Source: an uncultured Blautia sp. (GTDB lineage Bacteria > Bacillota > Clostridia > Lachnospirales > Lachnospiraceae). Taken from it: DNA of 9,413 bases. Under the pieces are notes generated by a model. It was not told the DNA's origin. It saw only the letters and a program-made list of their open reading frames with translations, and did no database searches. This document shows positions 7,156 to 9,413 of the stretch, in pieces. Where the stretch lies: assembly GCA_900551715.1 (NCBI GenBank), contig URXG01000078.1:1-9413 (forward strand), written 5' to 3'. How positions within the stretch are numbered: position 1 is the first letter of the stretch; every line of letters starts with the position of its first letter. Both the position numbers and the translations under genes were made by a program.

Positions 7156-7665
7156 CTAACGTTCCATCATGCTGATAGATTCAATACCCACACTGCCACC
7201 ACGGACAACTTCAATGTGTTTGAATTCTTCTTTGATCAGTTTGATGACCGCATCGTTTTTAGTAGCTGTCTGCACAAATTCAAGAAGAAGACTGTCTTTG
7301 CCATAGTCAATGACTCTGGCCTTGAAAGTTTCTGCAATCTGGAACAGCTCTACTTTATCTGCTGCTGTGCAGTCTTTTACCTTAATGTAGAGAATTTCTT
7401 TCATGCGGACAAACACATCCGTAAAATCAATGACTTTGATTACTTCGATCATACGGTTCAGTTGTTTCTTGATCTGTTCAAAAGTCTCGTCATCGCTGAC
7501 TGTAGCGATAGTCATTCGGGATATTGTAGGATCTTCCGTAGTTCCTACTGTAAGACTGTCCAGATTGTAGGACTTTCCTGAGAAAAGACCGGAGATCTTG
7601 GACAGAACACCAACCTGATTCTCTACATAAAGTGAGATCCACCTTTTTTTCATTCCTTTATCCAT
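7156..7665 (-). CDS. ilvN: Acetolactate synthase small (regulatory) subunit
   Basis: The 169-aa protein has the usual length for the small subunit (IlvN/IlvH). An N-terminal ACT domain (about 8-80) contains YVENQVGVLSKISGLFSGK, NLDSLTVGTTEDPTISRMTI and the C-terminal part typical of longer IlvH forms (KARVIDYGKDSLLLEF, ending in ESISMMER). G19 and N34 occupy the positions equivalent to the valine-contacting G14 and N29 of E. coli IlvH, so valine feedback inhibition is probably kept. It binds the catalytic IlvB subunit, raising activity and giving end-product control. The ATG at 7665 follows AAGGAGG, which overlaps the ilvB stop codon, so translation of the two subunits is likely coupled. The product is cytoplasmic. 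ilvH would be an equally valid symbol. Confidence 0.95.
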   Translation of the reverse strand: MDKGMKKRWISLYVENQVGVLSKISGLFSGKSYNLDSLTVGTTEDPTISRMTIATVSDDETFEQIKKQLNRMIEVIKVIDFTDVFVRMKEILYIKVKDCTAADKVELFQIAETFKARVIDYGKDSLLLEFVQTATKNDAVIKLIKEEFKHIEVVRGGSVGIESISMMER

Positions 7666-7673
7666 TGTGTTTA

Positions 7674-7680
7674 CCTCCTT
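7674..7680 (-). promoter_or_regulatory. ilvN ribosome binding site overlapping the ilvB stop codon
   Basis: On the minus strand the sequence reads TAAGGAGG: the ilvB stop TAA (7681-7679) shares two bases with the AAGGAGG (7680-7674) that serves ilvN eight bases further on. Ribosomes finishing ilvB are therefore positioned to start ilvN, which suits a fixed subunit ratio. Confidence 0.85.
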
Positions 7681-9397
7681 AACAGTCCATGATCATATCT
7701 GCCAGAGTTCCGCCTGGTTTGATCATAGGATAAACCATTTCCTCAGGGTCAATGATGAATTCAATGATTGTAGGTGCCTTGGTGTTTTTCTTTGCTTCTT
7801 CAAAGGCAGTTGCAATCTGATTTTTCTCTGTGACACGAATGCCCTTAGCGCCGTAACTTTCAGCAAGACGGATAAAGTCCGGTGTGTATTCCGGATATTC
7901 TTCCCCATCTGTACGGCGGGAAAGGGCACCGGCTCTTAAATTGGTCATAGAATAACGTTTGCCGTAAAAGAGCTTCTGCCACTGGCGTACCATACCCAGG
8001 TATTCGTTATTAAAAATACAGCAGATAATTGGAAGTTCTTCGAGAACAGCAGTGGCAAGTTCCTGGATATTCATCTGCATACCGCCATCACCGGATACGG
8101 AAATAACTGGGATATCTGGATTGCCAATTTTGGCACCGATGGCACCGGGAAGACCATATCCCATAGTACCAAGTCCACCGGACATGATCAGCTGTTTGTT
8201 TTCTGTGATTTCCGCATACTGGGAAACCAACATCTGATGCTGGCCTACATCTGTTACGAGGATGGCTTTGTCAAACTGCCGATTGATTTCATTAATGATA
8301 TCCAGAGGTCCCATAAGACCACGTTCTTTCATGGTAAGAGGATGTTCTTCCTTCCACGCTGCAATCTCAGAGAGCCATTTACGTGTATTGCATTCTTTTA
8401 CATATTCGGACATTTTGGCGAGGGCTTCTTTGGCATCTGCAACGATTGGGATATCTACATGGATGTTTCGGGAAATAGAAGCAGTATCAATGTCAATATG
8501 TACAATCTGAGCATTGGGAGCAAACTCATGGAGTTTTCCCGTAATACGGTCATTGAAACGGGTACCGATGGAGAAAAGAACATCACAGTTGCTGACAGCC
8601 ATATTGGCAGCATAGGCACCATGCATACCCAGATTTCCTATAAAAAGTGGATGCGTGGTGGAAATGGCACCTCGTCCCATGACTGTGGTAACCACCGGTA
8701 TCTGGGTAGTTTCTGCTACCTTTGTAAAAATTTCCTGCGCATTGGCAATATTTACACCGCCTCCTGCAAGGAAAAGAGGTTTTCTGGCTTTCTGGAGGAT
8801 CTTGAGGGCACGTTTCAGCTGCCCGATATGTACTCCTGTGTTCGGTTTATAACCACGAATGTTGACGTTTTTGGGATATTCGGCATTTCCAAGTTCAGCC
8901 ATAACGTCTTTGGGAAGATCGATGAGAACCGGTCCTGGTCTTCCTGTACGTGCGATATAAAAAGCTTCTTTGATGATACGTCCAAGATCTTCTCTGTTTC
9001 TGACAGTAACACCATATTTGGTGATGCTTCTGGTGATACCGACGATATCAACTTCCTGGAAAGCATCATTACCAATCAGATGTCTGGCTACCTGCCCTGT
9101 AAAACATACAAGGGGTACACTGTCATAATTGGCAGTGGCAAGACCAGTTACCAGGTTGGTGGCTCCAGGACCACTTGTAACCAGACATACGCCTACCTTC
9201 CCGGTAGTTCTGGCATAGGCGTCCGCTTCGTGAACAAGAGCCTGTTCATGTCTGGGAAGGATAATATCAATTCCGCTTTGCTTGTATAATTCATCGCTGA
9301 TGTCGATGGTGCAGGCACCGGGATAGCCGAAGAGAGTATCTACACCTTCTTCCTTCAGTGCTTTTACCAGTAATTTGTTTCCGGAAATCTGTTTCAT
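7679..9397 (-). CDS. ilvB: Acetolactate synthase large (catalytic) subunit
   Basis: The 572-aa ThDP-dependent enzyme joins two pyruvates to 2-acetolactate, or pyruvate with 2-oxobutyrate to acetohydroxybutyrate: the first common step of valine, leucine and isoleucine synthesis. The N-terminal ThDP pyrimidine domain has FGYPGA and LPRHEQALVHEADAYAR, with catalytic E51, then VTSGPGATNLVTGLATA. The central FAD-type domain is about 190-345. The C-terminal ThDP domain has the GDG...NN motif, G436-D437-G438 to N463-N464, with EYLGMVRQWQ and FYGKRYS after it. Length and motifs are complete. The start at 9397 is preceded on the minus strand by two Shine-Dalgarno-like blocks. ilvN follows with overlapping signals. 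The promoter and any leader or attenuator are beyond the right edge. FAD dependence and pairing with IlvN mark it as the anabolic AHAS rather than catabolic AlsS. Confidence 0.97.
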   Translation of the reverse strand: MKQISGNKLLVKALKEEGVDTLFGYPGACTIDISDELYKQSGIDIILPRHEQALVHEADAYARTTGKVGVCLVTSGPGATNLVTGLATANYDSVPLVCFTGQVARHLIGNDAFQEVDIVGITRSITKYGVTVRNREDLGRIIKEAFYIARTGRPGPVLIDLPKDVMAELGNAEYPKNVNIRGYKPNTGVHIGQLKRALKILQKARKPLFLAGGGVNIANAQEIFTKVAETTQIPVVTTVMGRGAISTTHPLFIGNLGMHGAYAANMAVSNCDVLFSIGTRFNDRITGKLHEFAPNAQIVHIDIDTASISRNIHVDIPIVADAKEALAKMSEYVKECNTRKWLSEIAAWKEEHPLTMKERGLMGPLDIINEINRQFDKAILVTDVGQHQMLVSQYAEITENKQLIMSGGLGTMGYGLPGAIGAKIGNPDIPVISVSGDGGMQMNIQELATAVLEELPIICCIFNNEYLGMVRQWQKLFYGKRYSMTNLRAGALSRRTDGEEYPEYTPDFIRLAESYGAKGIRVTEKNQIATAFEEAKKNTKAPTIIEFIIDPEEMVYPMIKPGGTLADMIMDC

Positions 9398-9412
9398 ACT
9401 CCTGAACCTCCT
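9398..9412 (-). promoter_or_regulatory. ilvB ribosome binding site (two candidate SD blocks)
   Basis: Upstream of the ilvB ATG the minus strand has AGGAGG (9412-9407), nine bases before the start, and a second AGGAG (9403-9399) almost touching it. The distal block has the better spacing; the proximal one is too close to be used normally. Confidence 0.7.
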
Positions 9413-9413
9413 G

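Noticed and set aside
8237..9289. 350-codon open frame on the plus strand, opposite ilvB
   Set aside because: It lies entirely antisense to a fully supported ilvB with complete ThDP motifs. The translation is Ser/Cys/Ile-rich with no recognisable domain, as expected from the shadow of a biased codon pattern.
1..9413. Prophage, CRISPR, IS element or tRNA
   Set aside because: No direct-repeat arrays, transposase or integrase motifs, terminal inverted repeats or cloverleaf sequences were seen. The single holin-like gene is not enough to call a prophage.

Overview
The window looks like chromosomal DNA of a low-to-mid GC Firmicute, most likely a gut Lachnospiraceae (Blautia/Ruminococcus/Dorea type). 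The reasons are strong AAGGAGG-type ribosome binding sites, a TTTACA-17-TATAAT promoter, the characteristic hybrid histidine kinase and MATE sequences, and a small 3-TM holin-like protein of a kind I associate with this family. The genus cannot be fixed from sequence alone. There is no rRNA, tRNA, CRISPR array, insertion sequence or recognisable prophage module.

Left part, plus strand (1-3696). The window opens inside a hybrid sensor histidine kinase/response regulator (PAS-HisKA-HATPase-REC) whose N-terminus lies off the left edge. It ends in a good intrinsic terminator (1669-1704). Next comes a 489-aa protein that reads as a PD-(D/E)XK (NERD-like) nuclease domain fused to a DUF2075-type superfamily-1 P-loop ATPase, then a 109-aa three-helix membrane protein resembling phage-type holins.

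Middle (3697-5783). A clear sigma-A promoter, with a perfect 13-bp palindrome over its -10 box, drives a two-gene unit: a MATE-family multidrug/metabolite exporter and a GNAT acetyltransferase of the phosphinothricin/methionine sulfoximine type, only 3 bp apart. Export plus acetylation suggests a small detoxification operon. It ends in a long bidirectional hairpin terminator that overlaps the 3' ends of both convergent genes.

Right part, minus strand (5781-9397). ilvB and ilvN, the large and small subunits of acetolactate synthase (first common step of branched-chain amino acid synthesis), are followed 28 bp later by a second, divergent MATE transporter with no convincing terminator between. 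This implies an ilvB-ilvN-MATE transcription unit converging on the first MATE operon. The ilvB stop codon overlaps the ilvN Shine-Dalgarno sequence. The ilv promoter and leader lie beyond the right edge.

Most of the window is ordinary core or accessory metabolism. The points most worth a second look are the nuclease-ATPase fusion with an altered motif VI, the palindromic -10 operator, and the MATE gene attached to ilvBN. No clearly new multi-gene system is evident.
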